Of a DNA stretch of 64,000 nucleotides, positions 34,106 through 43,377 are shown one piece after another (position 1 is the stretch's first letter; each line of letters starts with the position of its first letter). The translations under genes were made by a program, and so were the position numbers. The DNA is from SABI01 sp028532915 (GTDB lineage: Bacteria > Spirochaetota > Spirochaetia > Sphaerochaetales > Sphaerochaetaceae), in the NCBI GenBank assembly GCA_963677225.1, contig OY781923.1, forward strand, positions 2,480,001-2,544,000, read 5' to 3'. The notes beneath the pieces are model-generated. The model was not told the origin of the DNA. It worked only from the letters and a program-made list of their open reading frames with translations, and did no database searches.

Positions 34106-35167
34106 CTATTCGATTATTCCTCCGCCGATGACTGTGTTGTCGATGTAGAAGACAACTGACTGACCTCTGGTAATCGAATTCTGCTTCTCTGTGAAATCGA
34201 CACGTACTCTGCCTTCTTCCAGCGGTGCCACAACAGCATCAGCCCCTGCCGAGGTCGATCTGATCTTCGCTTTCACTTCGATCGGTCTATCTATCTTCTC
34301 TATAGCCATCCAGGACATAAAATGGGCTGTGAGTGTATCTGTCTGAGTCTCTTCTTTGAAACCTGCGATGACCTTATTGTTCAAAGCATCGAGTTCGAGA
34401 ACATACAAGGGTTTCGACGATGAAATGTTCAAGCCCCGTCTCTGTCCTACAGTGTAGTGCCAGTACCCTTTATGGTGTCCGAGTACTTTCCCATCTCTGG
34501 TCACTATTTCTCCTTCTCTGTCTTCTTTTGAGAGCAGTTCACTGTAATGACCGCTATAGAAATCCTGACTTTCCTTTTTCTCGACGGAGAAGAACCCGTT
34601 TTGTATCCCGAGTTCCTTGTTCTCCACCTTGGTCGTTCCTCCGAGGGGGAAGATAACCTGCGACAGCTGCTCCTGATTGAGACGATACATGAAATAACTC
34701 TGATCCTTTTTCACATCGTCGGCCACATGAAGAGCAAGCCTTCCGCCGGCATCTACAATCTTCACGTAATGTCCGGTCGCATATCTGTCGAAATCGTAGC
34801 CCATCTCACGTGCGGATCTCAGCAGCGCACCGAACTTTATGTATGAATTGCACCATACGCACGGATTCGGAGTCCTTCCTTCCAGATACTCTCCGGTGAA
34901 ATTATCGAGCACATACCGTTCATACTCTTTCGCGCAATCAACCACTATATGCTCGATCCCGAGTCTGTCACAGACTTCCCTGGCTTCCCGGATCGTCTGT
35001 TCGACATGAGGTGTGAAACAACCAGAACCGGACAGCCGGGAGGTTATAGGATTATCTTTATTATAGAGGGACATCGTCGCCCCGATTACTTCATGGCCTT
35101 CCCTCTGCAGCCGTAATGCGACCGCGGAAGAATCAATACCGCCGCTCATACCAACTAATACTTTCAT
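34106..35167 (-). CDS. mnmA: tRNA-specific 2-thiouridylase
   Basis: 353 residues. MnmA thiolates U34 of tRNA-Lys, -Glu and -Gln. The PP-loop G-M-S-G-G-I-D-S-S-A is at the N terminus and the catalytic T-P-N-P-C-V-W-C-N (two Cys) near 100. The third cysteine, C199 of the E. coli enzyme, has no equivalent: the segment reads E-S-Q-D-F-Y-S-G-H-Y. An extra Cys-containing stretch, G-S-G-C-F, is present near 50. This suggests a variant sulfur-transfer chemistry. SD AAGGA is five bases before the ATG. It follows the tRNA-Asp terminator directly. Confidence 0.92.
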   Translation of the reverse strand: MKVLVGMSGGIDSSAVALRLQREGHEVIGATMSLYNKDNPITSRLSGSGCFTPHVEQTIREAREVCDRLGIEHIVVDCAKEYERYVLDNFTGEYLEGRTPNPCVWCNSYIKFGALLRSAREMGYDFDRYATGHYVKIVDAGGRLALHVADDVKKDQSYFMYRLNQEQLSQVIFPLGGTTKVENKELGIQNGFFSVEKKESQDFYSGHYSELLSKEDREGEIVTRDGKVLGHHKGYWHYTVGQRRGLNISSSKPLYVLELDALNNKVIAGFKEETQTDTLTAHFMSWMAIEKIDRPIEVKAKIRSTSAGADAVVAPLEEGRVRVDFTEKQNSITRGQSVVFYIDNTVIGGGIIE

Positions 35168-35190
35168 ACTATTCCTTTACACCAATACAT

Positions 35191-35222
35191 AAAAAAAAAC
35201 TACCCCGGAAAAACCCGGAGCA
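35191..35222 (-). terminator. Intrinsic terminator of tRNA-Asp
   Basis: On the minus strand a GC-rich stem CTCCGG / CCGGGG with a short T-rich loop is followed after TAG by nine T. It lies seven bases past the tRNA. Confidence 0.75.
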
Positions 35223-35228
35223 GTTTAG

Positions 35229-35304
35229 GCGAGAGTGACGGGACTCGAACCCGCGATCTACGGCGTGACAGGCCGTCGCGATAACCAGCTTCGCTACACC
35301 CTCG
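35229..35304 (-). tRNA. tRNA-Asp(GTC)
   Basis: 76 bases, anticodon loop CTGTCAC giving GTC. The acceptor CGAGGGT pairs with ACTCTCG (one G-T), T-arm GGTTCGAGTCC, CCA not encoded. The discriminator base reads C where Asp tRNAs usually carry G. As a GUN-reading tRNA it is a likely substrate for the queuosine pathway of queH at 4.4 kb. Confidence 0.93.
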
Positions 35305-35318
35305 TTGGTAGCAAGGAG

Positions 35319-35347
35319 AAACTACACTGTAACAGAATTTTTGTCAA
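35319..35347 (-). promoter_or_regulatory. Promoter of tRNA-Asp
   Basis: On the minus strand consensus TTGACA (35342-35347), 17 bases, TAGTTT (35319-35324), 14 bases ahead of the tRNA. Confidence 0.65.
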
Positions 35348-35450
35348 GACCCTCAAAAAAAAATGTATTATTTTGAGAAAAAAACTTTTATTGCCTCCAG
35401 ATCATTGCTTTGATATACTTGATTGAATCCTTATATTGAGAGGAATTATT

Positions 35451-36347
35451 ATGCAACTTGCAATCCTGGAGTTTTTTCAGTCTCTCTCATCCCCTCTTTT
35501 GGACTCCATCGTATCTGCTGTTACTATGTTCGGTGAACAGAATGTGTTCATAGTCATCATCACCTATATGATATGGAATGTCTCAAAGAGAAAAGGATTC
35601 CTTCTCTTTTCTACACTGGCATTCTCTCTTGTCGTGATGGGATTCACCAAGGCTATCGTAAAAGCGCCCCGTCCCTATCAGGTAATCGCCGAGATCGAAG
35701 GAAAGCGGGTACACACTGCCACAGGATACTCATTCCCTTCAGGGCATACGACCGGTGCTGCGGCCTTTTACAGCAGCCTTTCGATGATCTTCAGAAAGAG
35801 ATGGCTTTCGATCATCTGTTCCCTCATCATCGTCATCGTTGCCCTTTCACGGATATATCTGGGAGTTCACTGGCCTCTGGATGTATTCGGAGGCCTGGCA
35901 CTGGGCATAACCGGTACAGCTATACTTTTCCCGGCTTTATCAGGATTGTATGATGACAGAGAACGGCTTGGAAACTTCACGATGATAGGAGGTATCATCA
36001 GTCTCTTCGGAGCATTGACACTGCTTGTGACGATGGAAATCGGAATAGGCGATGATACAGCCTATCTGGATATCATGAAACTTCTGAGTCTTCTGGGAAC
36101 AGGATATATCGGATTCTCATTCGCTCTGGCAGACCTAGACTACAGTGTTGAGCATACGATCGGTATAAAACTGACAAGATACGTAATCGGTATGGCGGGA
36201 ATAATCGCCATTCAGTCAATGAAGCTGATTCTCCCTGAACTGCTGATAGTCACCTTCTTCCGCTATTCTCTGATCGGACTGTGGATCACATTCCTCTATC
36301 CGTATATCGGTGTGAGACTGAAACTGTTTTCTCACGAACACCGGTGA
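35451..36347 (+). CDS. PAP2-family membrane phosphatase
   Basis: 298 residues with about seven to eight hydrophobic segments. The three-part phosphatase motif is complete: K67-x6-R74-P75, P96-S-G-H99 and S133-R134-x5-H140-x3-D144, with the His residues facing the outer side of the inner membrane. Such enzymes dephosphorylate undecaprenyl diphosphate, phosphatidylglycerol phosphate or phosphatidate; the substrate cannot be told here. ATG 35451 is chosen for AGGA six bases upstream over the in-frame ATG 35436. The C-terminal ~130 residues add extra membrane helices beyond the core domain. Confidence 0.88.
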   Translation: MQLAILEFFQSLSSPLLDSIVSAVTMFGEQNVFIVIITYMIWNVSKRKGFLLFSTLAFSLVVMGFTKAIVKAPRPYQVIAEIEGKRVHTATGYSFPSGHTTGAAAFYSSLSMIFRKRWLSIICSLIIVIVALSRIYLGVHWPLDVFGGLALGITGTAILFPALSGLYDDRERLGNFTMIGGIISLFGALTLLVTMEIGIGDDTAYLDIMKLLSLLGTGYIGFSFALADLDYSVEHTIGIKLTRYVIGMAGIIAIQSMKLILPELLIVTFFRYSLIGLWITFLYPYIGVRLKLFSHEHR

Positions 36348-36374
36348 GAACGAGTCATCATCGCTTCGGTTCTG

Positions 36375-38960
36375 TCAGCTTTTTTTCGCGGTTCGTTTCT
36401 TCTTTGTCTTCTTTGCCGGGGTGTAATTCTTATACAGTTCAAGCATCTTCTCTTCCGTCAGCTCTTCCAGTTTGGCCGCGTTCTTTTTCATCTCATCTTC
36501 CAGAGCAAAATTATCGCTGCCGTATTTTCCGTAGAAACCGTAGCGGCCGTTATAGACGGCAAGCAGTTTACCGTCGACTTCGCCGAAAGAACGTACAGGT
36601 TCACTTTTGCCCTTTTTTGACTGACCGGGTTTCGGCTGATTCAGAAGAGCCAGGGCATCTTCCAAAGTTATATCAAACAGTTTCTGTTCATCGGGAAGTG
36701 ACCGGAATTCTCCATTCATCGAAACATATGGTCCGTATTTGCCGATGCTTGCTCTGACTTCCTCACCGGTCTTCTCATCAACTCCCAGGACTCTGGGAAG
36801 GTCCAGATATCTGATAATCTCATCGCAGCTAATCTGCGACGGATCCTTTCCCTTGGGAACAGAGAACCGTTTCGGTTTCCCGGAGCCTTTCTCCACTTCT
36901 CCCAACTGAAAATAAGGACCATACTTCCCGCTCAGCAGATAAACCGGTTTACCATTAGGATGATGACAGATCGGTTTGACAGCGTCAGACCCTTCAGCTT
37001 TTGCTTTCACAAGGTTTTCTATCTGTTCTTCTGTTATGGTTCCGGGATAAATATTGACCGGGATTGATACAGACACCTCGACATCATCTCCTGCAGAAGT
37101 CTTGATATATGGCCCGTATTTCCCTACATAGACTCCGTGTTTGTCGGATATAGTGGGAAGCTTGATCTTCTTCGCTTCCAGGCTGTCGATGGAATCCATC
37201 TTCTGATCCACCGTTGCCTTCAGTCCTTTATTGCCGTCGTAGAAAGATTTGAGAAATGAAGCTTCATCCTGCTCGCCTCTTGCGATATTATCGAGAGATT
37301 CTTCCATCTTGCTGGTGAAATCATAGTTCACAAGGTCATCGAAATTATTCTCGAGAAGCTGAACCACGGCAAAACCGACGAAAGTCGGAACAAGTGCATT
37401 GTTCTCTTTCTCAGCATATTTCTTCTCGAAAAGTTTGTCGATGATTGTCGCATAGGTGGAGGGCCGACCGATTCCCTGCTTCTCGAGTTCCTGAACGAGA
37501 GTCGCTTCGGTGAATCGTGCAGGGCTCTTTGTTTCATGTTCCACGGCCTCACTTGATTTCACATCGATCACCGACTGCGCTGATAAAGGAGGAAGGATCT
37601 TCTCGCTGTCATCCAATGCAGCTTCAGGATCATCCTTTCCTTCTACATAGACTCTGATGAATCCCGGGAAGACGATTCTGTTCCCTGTAGCACCGAAACG
37701 GTACGAATCGACTGAAAGCTTCACGGAAGTGGTTGCCTTTACGGCATCGGCCATCTGACAGGCCAGCGTCCGTTTCCAGATGAGATCATATAACGCAAGC
37801 TCTTTTCCGTGAAGTCCTGTATCGTCAGGGTGCACAAAGCTTTCCCCGGCCGGTCTGATGGCTTCATGAGCTTCCTGAGCCGAGGCGTTCCTGGATGTAT
37901 ATCTGCGGGGGGATGGAGAAAGAAAATTCATACCGAAGAGTTTTCCGGCTGCATCTCTTGCTCCTTTGATGCCCTCTTCACTCAAAGCGGGACTGTCGGT
38001 TCTCATGTAGGTGATCAATCCGCTTTCGTAGAGTTTCTGAGCGACTCTCATAGTCTCTTTCGCACTCATCCGCAGCTTTCTCGACCCTTCCTGCTGGAGA
38101 GTACTCGTGATGAAAGGAGGAGCAGGTCGGTTCTTTTTCTCCTTCTCGGTTACACTTTCAACCTTCCAGTCGCTCTTCTTTACCTTTTCGGCGATCATCT
38201 GCGCCATATCCCCGTCTACGACAGTGACTTTCTTCTTCGGAAGAAGTTTTCCCGTATTGGGATCAAAATCCTTACCGGAAGCGATCCTCTGATCATCGAT
38301 ACTTTCAAGTTTCGCTTCAAACGGGATCTTGGGATTTGCTTCCGTATGCACCGAGGCAACCACATCCCAGTAGGAGGCTTTTACGAATGCCAGACGTTCT
38401 CTCTCTCTGTCCACGATCAGCCGCAGTCCCGGTGACTGTACCCGTCCGGCGGAAAGATTGCGGACGCTCAGTTTTTTCCACAGAAGAGGCGAAAGAGTGT
38501 ACCCGTAGAGCCTGTCAAGGATTCTGCGTGCCTCCTGGGCATTCACCAGATCCATATCAAGCTCCCTTCCGTGATCGATAGCATAGGTAATGGCTTTCTT
38601 GGTGATCTCATGGAACACCATTCTCTGATAAGGGACCTTAGGATTGAGAACTTCGATCAGATGCCATGAAATACTCTCTCCCTCGCGGTCTTCATCAGTC
38701 GCGAGCAGTAACCGGCTGCTGGTGGCAAGTTCTTTCTTCAACTCCTTGATGATCTTCTCCTTTCCTGCAGAGATGACGTACTTCGGTTTGAAGTTATCCT
38801 CGACATCTACAGCCGTGTCTTTTTCGGGTAGATCTCTGATATGCCCGTTACAGGCGATCACCTGAGTATTGGAGGGGAGAAATTTTTTGATCGTTCGTGC
38901 TTTGGTAGGAGACTCTACAATGATAAGAGTCTTGTCGGTAACCTCTTTCGCTTTTGCCAT
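36375..38960 (-). CDS. topA: DNA topoisomerase I (type IA)
   Basis: 861 residues. TopA relaxes negative supercoils by single-strand passage. Seen: the Toprim Glu in I-V-E-S-P-T-K-A, the D-x-D in A-T-D-E-D-R-E-G-E, and the nucleophilic Tyr in G-L-I-T-Y-M-R-T-D-S. The C terminus has no C4 zinc fingers; instead it has at least four repeats around G-K-Y-G-P-Y (the topoisomerase C-terminal repeat) and ends in a Lys-rich tail. SD AAGGAA, ATG 38960, promoter at 39019-39047. Convergent with the PAP2 gene. Confidence 0.96.
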   Translation of the reverse strand: MAKAKEVTDKTLIIVESPTKARTIKKFLPSNTQVIACNGHIRDLPEKDTAVDVEDNFKPKYVISAGKEKIIKELKKELATSSRLLLATDEDREGESISWHLIEVLNPKVPYQRMVFHEITKKAITYAIDHGRELDMDLVNAQEARRILDRLYGYTLSPLLWKKLSVRNLSAGRVQSPGLRLIVDRERERLAFVKASYWDVVASVHTEANPKIPFEAKLESIDDQRIASGKDFDPNTGKLLPKKKVTVVDGDMAQMIAEKVKKSDWKVESVTEKEKKNRPAPPFITSTLQQEGSRKLRMSAKETMRVAQKLYESGLITYMRTDSPALSEEGIKGARDAAGKLFGMNFLSPSPRRYTSRNASAQEAHEAIRPAGESFVHPDDTGLHGKELALYDLIWKRTLACQMADAVKATTSVKLSVDSYRFGATGNRIVFPGFIRVYVEGKDDPEAALDDSEKILPPLSAQSVIDVKSSEAVEHETKSPARFTEATLVQELEKQGIGRPSTYATIIDKLFEKKYAEKENNALVPTFVGFAVVQLLENNFDDLVNYDFTSKMEESLDNIARGEQDEASFLKSFYDGNKGLKATVDQKMDSIDSLEAKKIKLPTISDKHGVYVGKYGPYIKTSAGDDVEVSVSIPVNIYPGTITEEQIENLVKAKAEGSDAVKPICHHPNGKPVYLLSGKYGPYFQLGEVEKGSGKPKRFSVPKGKDPSQISCDEIIRYLDLPRVLGVDEKTGEEVRASIGKYGPYVSMNGEFRSLPDEQKLFDITLEDALALLNQPKPGQSKKGKSEPVRSFGEVDGKLLAVYNGRYGFYGKYGSDNFALEDEMKKNAAKLEELTEEKMLELYKNYTPAKKTKKKRTAKKS

Positions 38961-39018
38961 TACATCGATTCCTTTTATTGAAGCCTCTTCTTTTTATGTT
39001 AAAAGAGGATGAATTACA

Positions 39019-39047
39019 GTTATAGGTAGTCATGTTGATTTTGTCAA
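39019..39047 (-). promoter_or_regulatory. Promoter of topA
   Basis: On the minus strand consensus TTGACA (39042-39047), 17 bases, TATAAC (39019-39024). Predicted leader about 52 bases with AAGGAA. A short inverted repeat, GTTGA-N5-TCAAC (39034-39048), overlaps the -35. Confidence 0.7.
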
Positions 39048-39061
39048 CGATTGACAGAAGG

Positions 39062-39354
39062 CAATTTTTCCACCCATTATACTCATAAGAAAGGACGAAG
39101 TGCACCGGATGATACAATCTTAAAAGATGCGTACGATATATATGATCTTCTGTTTCTGAAGAAATCAGAGCATCTTATCATGATCCGTGTCATAGGCGGG
39201 GCACCGCTGATCACATTCAACAGTATATAGTATGCACAAAAATACGCGTACCGTCTATTGAACCGATGACCCATCCTGTAAAGGACGGAGTATCGGCAGC
39301 TGTGAATACGGCTGATTTCAGCCTGTTAAGAGATACAAGAGAGGTGATATTCCG
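39062..39354 (+). other. Intergenic stretch with fragmentary coding-like sequence
   Basis: About 290 bases between the topA promoter and the LiaF-C-like gene. Two short overlapping plus-strand reading segments occur (about 39090-39229 and 39170-39355), the second ending in a TGA that overlaps the ATG of the next gene. Neither has a convincing start or a recognised family. It could be the decayed 5' part of a longer ancestor of the downstream gene. An AAAGGA-like site near 39088 has no open frame behind it. Confidence 0.35.
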
Positions 39355-39741
39355 ATGAAAGAAGACACGGATGCCCGGCATCCTGATAAAACCTATGAAG
39401 ATGAAAAGAGGATGACCAGTTCTTCCTACACTTCCATTTTCTCTACCCATGATAAACAGGTGGAAGGAACTTTGGACGACGGGTCTACGATCTTCACACT
39501 TTTCGGATCATTCAGACTTGATTCTGTTTCAGCAGCTGTGACCGACAACACGATCATCGATGTCACCTGCTTTTTCGGAAATGTCAGCATAGAACTCCCA
39601 CACGATGTGAATGTCGATGTAAAGGGAACTCCGGTATTCGGTGAACTGAAGAACAAAAGGTCCGGGAAAAACGGGGAGATGGGTCTTGCGACAGTCACTG
39701 TGAGAGTTCTCTGCCTGTTCGGCGAGGTGACAATCAGGTGA
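39355..39741 (+). CDS. LiaF C-terminal-domain-like protein
   Basis: 128 residues without a signal peptide or membrane segment. The sequence is beta-rich, with repeating G-x-V/F-x-L elements (S-I-F-S-T-H-D-K-Q, L-F-G-S-F-R-L, F-F-G-N-V-S-I-E-L-P, L-F-G-E-V-T-I). This is the solenoid-like pattern of the LiaF C-terminal (cell-wall-active antibiotic response) domain, here without the N-terminal membrane part found in LiaF. Function unknown. AGAGGTG lies ten bases before the ATG. It ends four bases before the radical SAM gene, whose SD lies in its last codon, so they are coupled. Confidence 0.6.
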   Translation: MKEDTDARHPDKTYEDEKRMTSSSYTSIFSTHDKQVEGTLDDGSTIFTLFGSFRLDSVSAAVTDNTIIDVTCFFGNVSIELPHDVNVDVKGTPVFGELKNKRSGKNGEMGLATVTVRVLCLFGEVTIR

Positions 39742-39744
39742 AAA

Positions 39745-41382
39745 ATGGATATTGAGATCATAGCAGCATCGATTGAACAATCGACGCTTTCATTTCCCCT
39801 CGGGTCACTCGCAATCTATGTAGCTCTCAAGGAAAACAGAGTCATAAGCGGATCGGCCCACATCTCTCATTCACATTATTTTATCGACACACACGATCCT
39901 GTCGAAGCTGCACAGTCGATGGCTGAACGTCAGGTGGACCTTCTGGGTCTGTCGATCTATCTGTTCAACAGGACCTGGATGAATACCTTTCTTCAAGCAT
40001 TTCTCACTCTCAGTCCTTCAACGACCGTCTTTGCCGGAGGACCTGAAACGATAGCCCATCCGCACGATCTTCTTGATGCAGGCTGTGCCTTTCTCATCCA
40101 GGGAGAAGGAGAAATGTGCACCCAGGAGGCGGTCGAAAAATGGCTCAGAGGGGAACAGGTAGAAGGAAGCGGTATCTTCACGAAAGATTCTCGTCGACTG
40201 AACAGCGCTTATCCGCAGAATCTGTCGACCCTTCCATCCATCATCCTTCATCCCGCTATCTCGCTTGATGATTATCCCGGAGTACTGTGGGAGTTCACCA
40301 GAGGCTGTCCGTACAACTGCGCATTCTGTTTTGAATCGAAAGGGAGCAGGCTCGTCAGAACCTATGATCTGAACCGTATAGAAAGGGAACTTGACTATCT
40401 CATCGAACAGGAAATCTCCCGCATCTTCGTACTGGATCCCACCTTCAATATGACACGGAACCGTACCATTGAAATTCTTGAACTTCTGATACGCAAATCG
40501 GATCCGGCAATGCACTACACCTTTGAGATCAGGGCCGAACTTCTCGACTCCCGGACAGCTTCTCTTTTCGGAGAACTTCACTGTTCTTTGCAGATCGGTC
40601 TTCAAAGCAGCAATACAGGAGTGCTCAATACTATCAACCGTTCATTCGAACCGGACCTTTTCAGCAGAAAGATCGGTCTGCTGCAGAAGCACAATGTGGT
40701 TTTCGGACTCGATCTCATCATCGGCCTTCCCGGTGATACCTGCGAATCATTTTTCGACAGTGTCGATTATGCCGTCGGATGCAGACCGAGCAATATCGAT
40801 ATATTCCTTCTATCTCTGCTTCCCGGAACCGAAGTGTATGATAAAAGAGACACCTTCGCCCTGCAGTATCAGTCGGACTCTCCCTACGAACTTATAGAGA
40901 GTACGACCATGAATGAGAAGGATATCCTGAAAGCTCTGAAGGTCAAACACGGATGTGATATCTTCTACACGAAAGGAAATGCGGTCATGTGGTTTCACCA
41001 TATTGTCGAAACCCTGCAGATGAAGGCCTCACAGTTTTTTCTTCTGTTCGATCAGTTCATGGAAAATGAAAAAATCAGCGATGAAGATGATACCTATCGC
41101 ATTCAGGATATGTTTATTACGTATATGTTCAAAAAAGAGAAGAAAGAACATCTTCTTCCTGTGATATTAAGCTATATCGAAATGCACCAGGGAATCAGTT
41201 ACTACCAGGAGACACTGGAGACTCCAGTGGTGACGCTCTGGTATGATCCCGAAGACCTTGCCTTTCTGGACACTCATTCCGCACTGGAGCTCTATCAGAA
41301 GAAACGGCCGAACACCGCTTCATCAGATTATCTTCTGTACGGTGAGAACGGCAGACTCTTTTTTGAAAGATTTATGGATTGA
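39745..41382 (+). CDS. B12-binding-domain radical SAM protein (DUF4080 type)
   Basis: 545 residues. The N-terminal ~150 residues form a Rossmann-like B12-binding domain (V-D-L-L-G-L-S-I-Y near 64, F-A-G-G-P-E near 96, I-Q-G-E-G-E near 118) without the D-x-H-x-x-G base-off motif. A radical SAM core follows, with Fe-S ligands C188-x3-C192-x2-C195 in R-G-C-P-Y-N-C-A-F-C. A DUF4080-like C-terminal region completes it. Its substrate is unknown. If it uses cobalamin, the cobTUS salvage genes in this window would be relevant. Translationally coupled to the preceding small protein. Confidence 0.85.
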   Translation: MDIEIIAASIEQSTLSFPLGSLAIYVALKENRVISGSAHISHSHYFIDTHDPVEAAQSMAERQVDLLGLSIYLFNRTWMNTFLQAFLTLSPSTTVFAGGPETIAHPHDLLDAGCAFLIQGEGEMCTQEAVEKWLRGEQVEGSGIFTKDSRRLNSAYPQNLSTLPSIILHPAISLDDYPGVLWEFTRGCPYNCAFCFESKGSRLVRTYDLNRIERELDYLIEQEISRIFVLDPTFNMTRNRTIEILELLIRKSDPAMHYTFEIRAELLDSRTASLFGELHCSLQIGLQSSNTGVLNTINRSFEPDLFSRKIGLLQKHNVVFGLDLIIGLPGDTCESFFDSVDYAVGCRPSNIDIFLLSLLPGTEVYDKRDTFALQYQSDSPYELIESTTMNEKDILKALKVKHGCDIFYTKGNAVMWFHHIVETLQMKASQFFLLFDQFMENEKISDEDDTYRIQDMFITYMFKKEKKEHLLPVILSYIEMHQGISYYQETLETPVVTLWYDPEDLAFLDTHSALELYQKKRPNTASSDYLLYGENGRLFFERFMD

Positions 41383-41446
41383 GAAACTTGAACGTTGCGG
41401 CATATTAAATTACGATAACGTATCGAATCAGAACAAAGGATCAGAC

Positions 41447-42172
41447 ATGAGACGACAATTTCAATTACTTATAACATCAGTCCTGCTTATACTCTCTCTC
41501 ACGACAGGCTGTGTGATGCAGCAGGGATTATCTCTTACGGAAGACCAGTCAGGATGGGCTACGGTCGATCTGAGCGTTTACGACTTCTTCTCGACCATAC
41601 TGGAAGATTTCGCACCGTTCGACGAAGATATGGCCGATACATCCGTCATAGAGCAGTCGGTCGACGATTTCGTCGTCCAGCTCAATAATGCTCCGAGCAC
41701 ATCCGAAGCTTCAGCGATGAAAATCAAAGATAACAGCTATTTCATAGATTTCACATTCTCTTCACTCAACGGTATTCTCAACGATCTGGCCAATCAGAAT
41801 CAGCAGACACTTCTCACCGTAAAAGAGTCAAAAAATTCGACACGACTTGAATTCTATCTGGACCTCGACAATTACCCGCAGCTTACCGAGATAGTCCCGT
41901 TTCTCGCCGATGAGAATTTCGAGACGTTCGGCCCCCTGTACAATCAGGGGATGAACGAGGCGGACTATCTTGAGATGATCAGCTACATACTCGGTGAAGA
42001 AGGTCCGGATGCCATCAGAGAAAGTGTCATCTCACTGCGTCTGACGGCTCCCGACCCGATCGAAAGCTATGAAGGGGGGATCCTGGAAGATGATACCACG
42101 ATCCGTTTTGACATTCCTCTCATAGACATACTGCTGCTTGCCGAGCCGATCACCTTCTACGCACAATGGTAG
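41447..42172 (+). CDS. Lipoprotein of unknown function
   Basis: 241 residues. A signal peptide with lipobox L-T-T-G-C (Cys near residue 22) marks an exported lipoprotein. The rest is mixed alpha/beta and acidic, with no recognised domain; F-Y-L-D-L-D-N-Y and the C-terminal I-T-F-Y-A-Q-W are the only notable segments. Start ATG 41447 has AAAGGA six bases upstream; the in-frame extension to 41243 overlaps the radical SAM gene in another frame and is not used. It follows the radical SAM gene by 64 bases on the same strand. Confidence 0.7.
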   Translation: MRRQFQLLITSVLLILSLTTGCVMQQGLSLTEDQSGWATVDLSVYDFFSTILEDFAPFDEDMADTSVIEQSVDDFVVQLNNAPSTSEASAMKIKDNSYFIDFTFSSLNGILNDLANQNQQTLLTVKESKNSTRLEFYLDLDNYPQLTEIVPFLADENFETFGPLYNQGMNEADYLEMISYILGEEGPDAIRESVISLRLTAPDPIESYEGGILEDDTTIRFDIPLIDILLLAEPITFYAQW

Positions 42173-42178
42173 GTGCTA

Positions 42179-43285
42179 TCAGTTATTGAATCTGAAGTGC
42201 ATGATATCACCGTCCTGCACTTCGTATTGTTTTCCCTCAAGTCTCAGTTTTCCGTTCTCTCTGACTTTCTGTTCGCTCTTGTAGGTAAACAGATCCTCAC
42301 ATGAATAGACTTCCGCCTTGATGAAACCTTTCTCGAAATCGGTATGGATGACTCCTGCAGCCTGAGGCGCCTTGTCTCCGGCATGGAATGTCCATGCCCT
42401 ATTCTCATCGCTTCCTGCAGTGAAGAAGGTCCTGAGCCCCAGTGTGCGGTAACCGCTGTGAATGAGCTGATTGAGTCCGGATTCTTCCAGACCTACGGCC
42501 TCAAGAAACTCGCTGCGTTCTTCGGGAGTCTCCAGTGCTGCGATCTCTGCTTCGATCTTCCCGCAGATCACCACCACCTCCGAGTCTCTCGACTGTGCGA
42601 TCTCTCTGACTGTCCTGACATATTCATTCTCTTCAAGAATGCCGTCCTCATCGACGTTGGCTACATAGATCACAGGTTTTGTCGTGATAAGATGCATATC
42701 GTAGATCAATGCATTCTCTTCATCACTCAAATTAAGCGAACGGACGCTCTTTCCTTCGGAGAGAGCCTCTTTCATCCTCTCGAGTACAGGCATCATCACC
42801 GCTGCGGCCTTTGCACTCTCTTTATCTACACGGGAGGACTTGCCGAGTTTAGTCAGCCGTTTCTCAACAGTCTCGAGATCTGCAAGAGCCAGTTCTATAT
42901 CAATCGTCTCGATATCCCCGGCAGGATCTATCTTGTTATTGACGTGGACTATATCGGGGTTCTCGAAACATCTTACCACATGGACGAGCACTCCGACCTC
43001 CCTGATCGAAGCGAGGAACCGGTTCCCCAGCCCTTCGCCTTTGCTCGCACCGGCGACAAGACCTGCAATATCGACAAACTCCACTGTTGCGGGCACGACT
43101 TTTTTGGTAGGGATCAATGATACGATTCTGTCGAGACGGGGATCCGGTACACTCACCATACCGATATTCGGATCGATCGTACAGAACGGATAGTTCGCCG
43201 CCTCTGCAGGAGCTGACGAAAGTGCTGAAAAGATTGTTGACTTTCCCACATTGGGAAGTCCGACGATACCGCAATTTAAACCCAT
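42179..43285 (-). CDS. ychF: Ribosome-binding ATPase YchF (Obg family)
   Basis: 368 residues, standard length. A translation-associated P-loop NTPase that prefers ATP. The P-loop G-L-P-N-V-G-K-S-T lies at residues 9-17, the switch D-x-A-G in F-V-D-I-A-G-L-V-A-G-A-S-K-G-E-G near 70, and the base-specificity site is N-V-D-E rather than N-K-x-D, as in all YchF. A C-terminal TGS domain ends H-F-R-F-N. ATG 43285 has GAGAGGA upstream; an in-frame start at 43351 would extend across the divergent hflX promoter. Confidence 0.95.
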   Translation of the reverse strand: MGLNCGIVGLPNVGKSTIFSALSSAPAEAANYPFCTIDPNIGMVSVPDPRLDRIVSLIPTKKVVPATVEFVDIAGLVAGASKGEGLGNRFLASIREVGVLVHVVRCFENPDIVHVNNKIDPAGDIETIDIELALADLETVEKRLTKLGKSSRVDKESAKAAAVMMPVLERMKEALSEGKSVRSLNLSDEENALIYDMHLITTKPVIYVANVDEDGILEENEYVRTVREIAQSRDSEVVVICGKIEAEIAALETPEERSEFLEAVGLEESGLNQLIHSGYRTLGLRTFFTAGSDENRAWTFHAGDKAPQAAGVIHTDFEKGFIKAEVYSCEDLFTYKSEQKVRENGKLRLEGKQYEVQDGDIMHFRFNN

Positions 43286-43332
43286 GAATTCCTCTCTTAT
43301 ACTACAATAATGCGCGCTGAGTATATCATATA

Positions 43333-43361
43333 TTGACAACTTAGGTAACACTTTCTATAGT
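43333..43361 (+). promoter_or_regulatory. Promoter of hflX
   Basis: Consensus TTGACA (43333-43338), 17 bases, TATAGT (43356-43361). The predicted start near 43368 leaves a leader of about ten bases that is little more than the SD GAAGGAG. Confidence 0.7.
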
Positions 43362-43377
43362 TTTCCCGAAGGAGTAT

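Noticed and set aside
42344..43120. 258-residue plus-strand frame opposite ychF
   Set aside because: Antisense to an intact GTPase gene, with no start signal.
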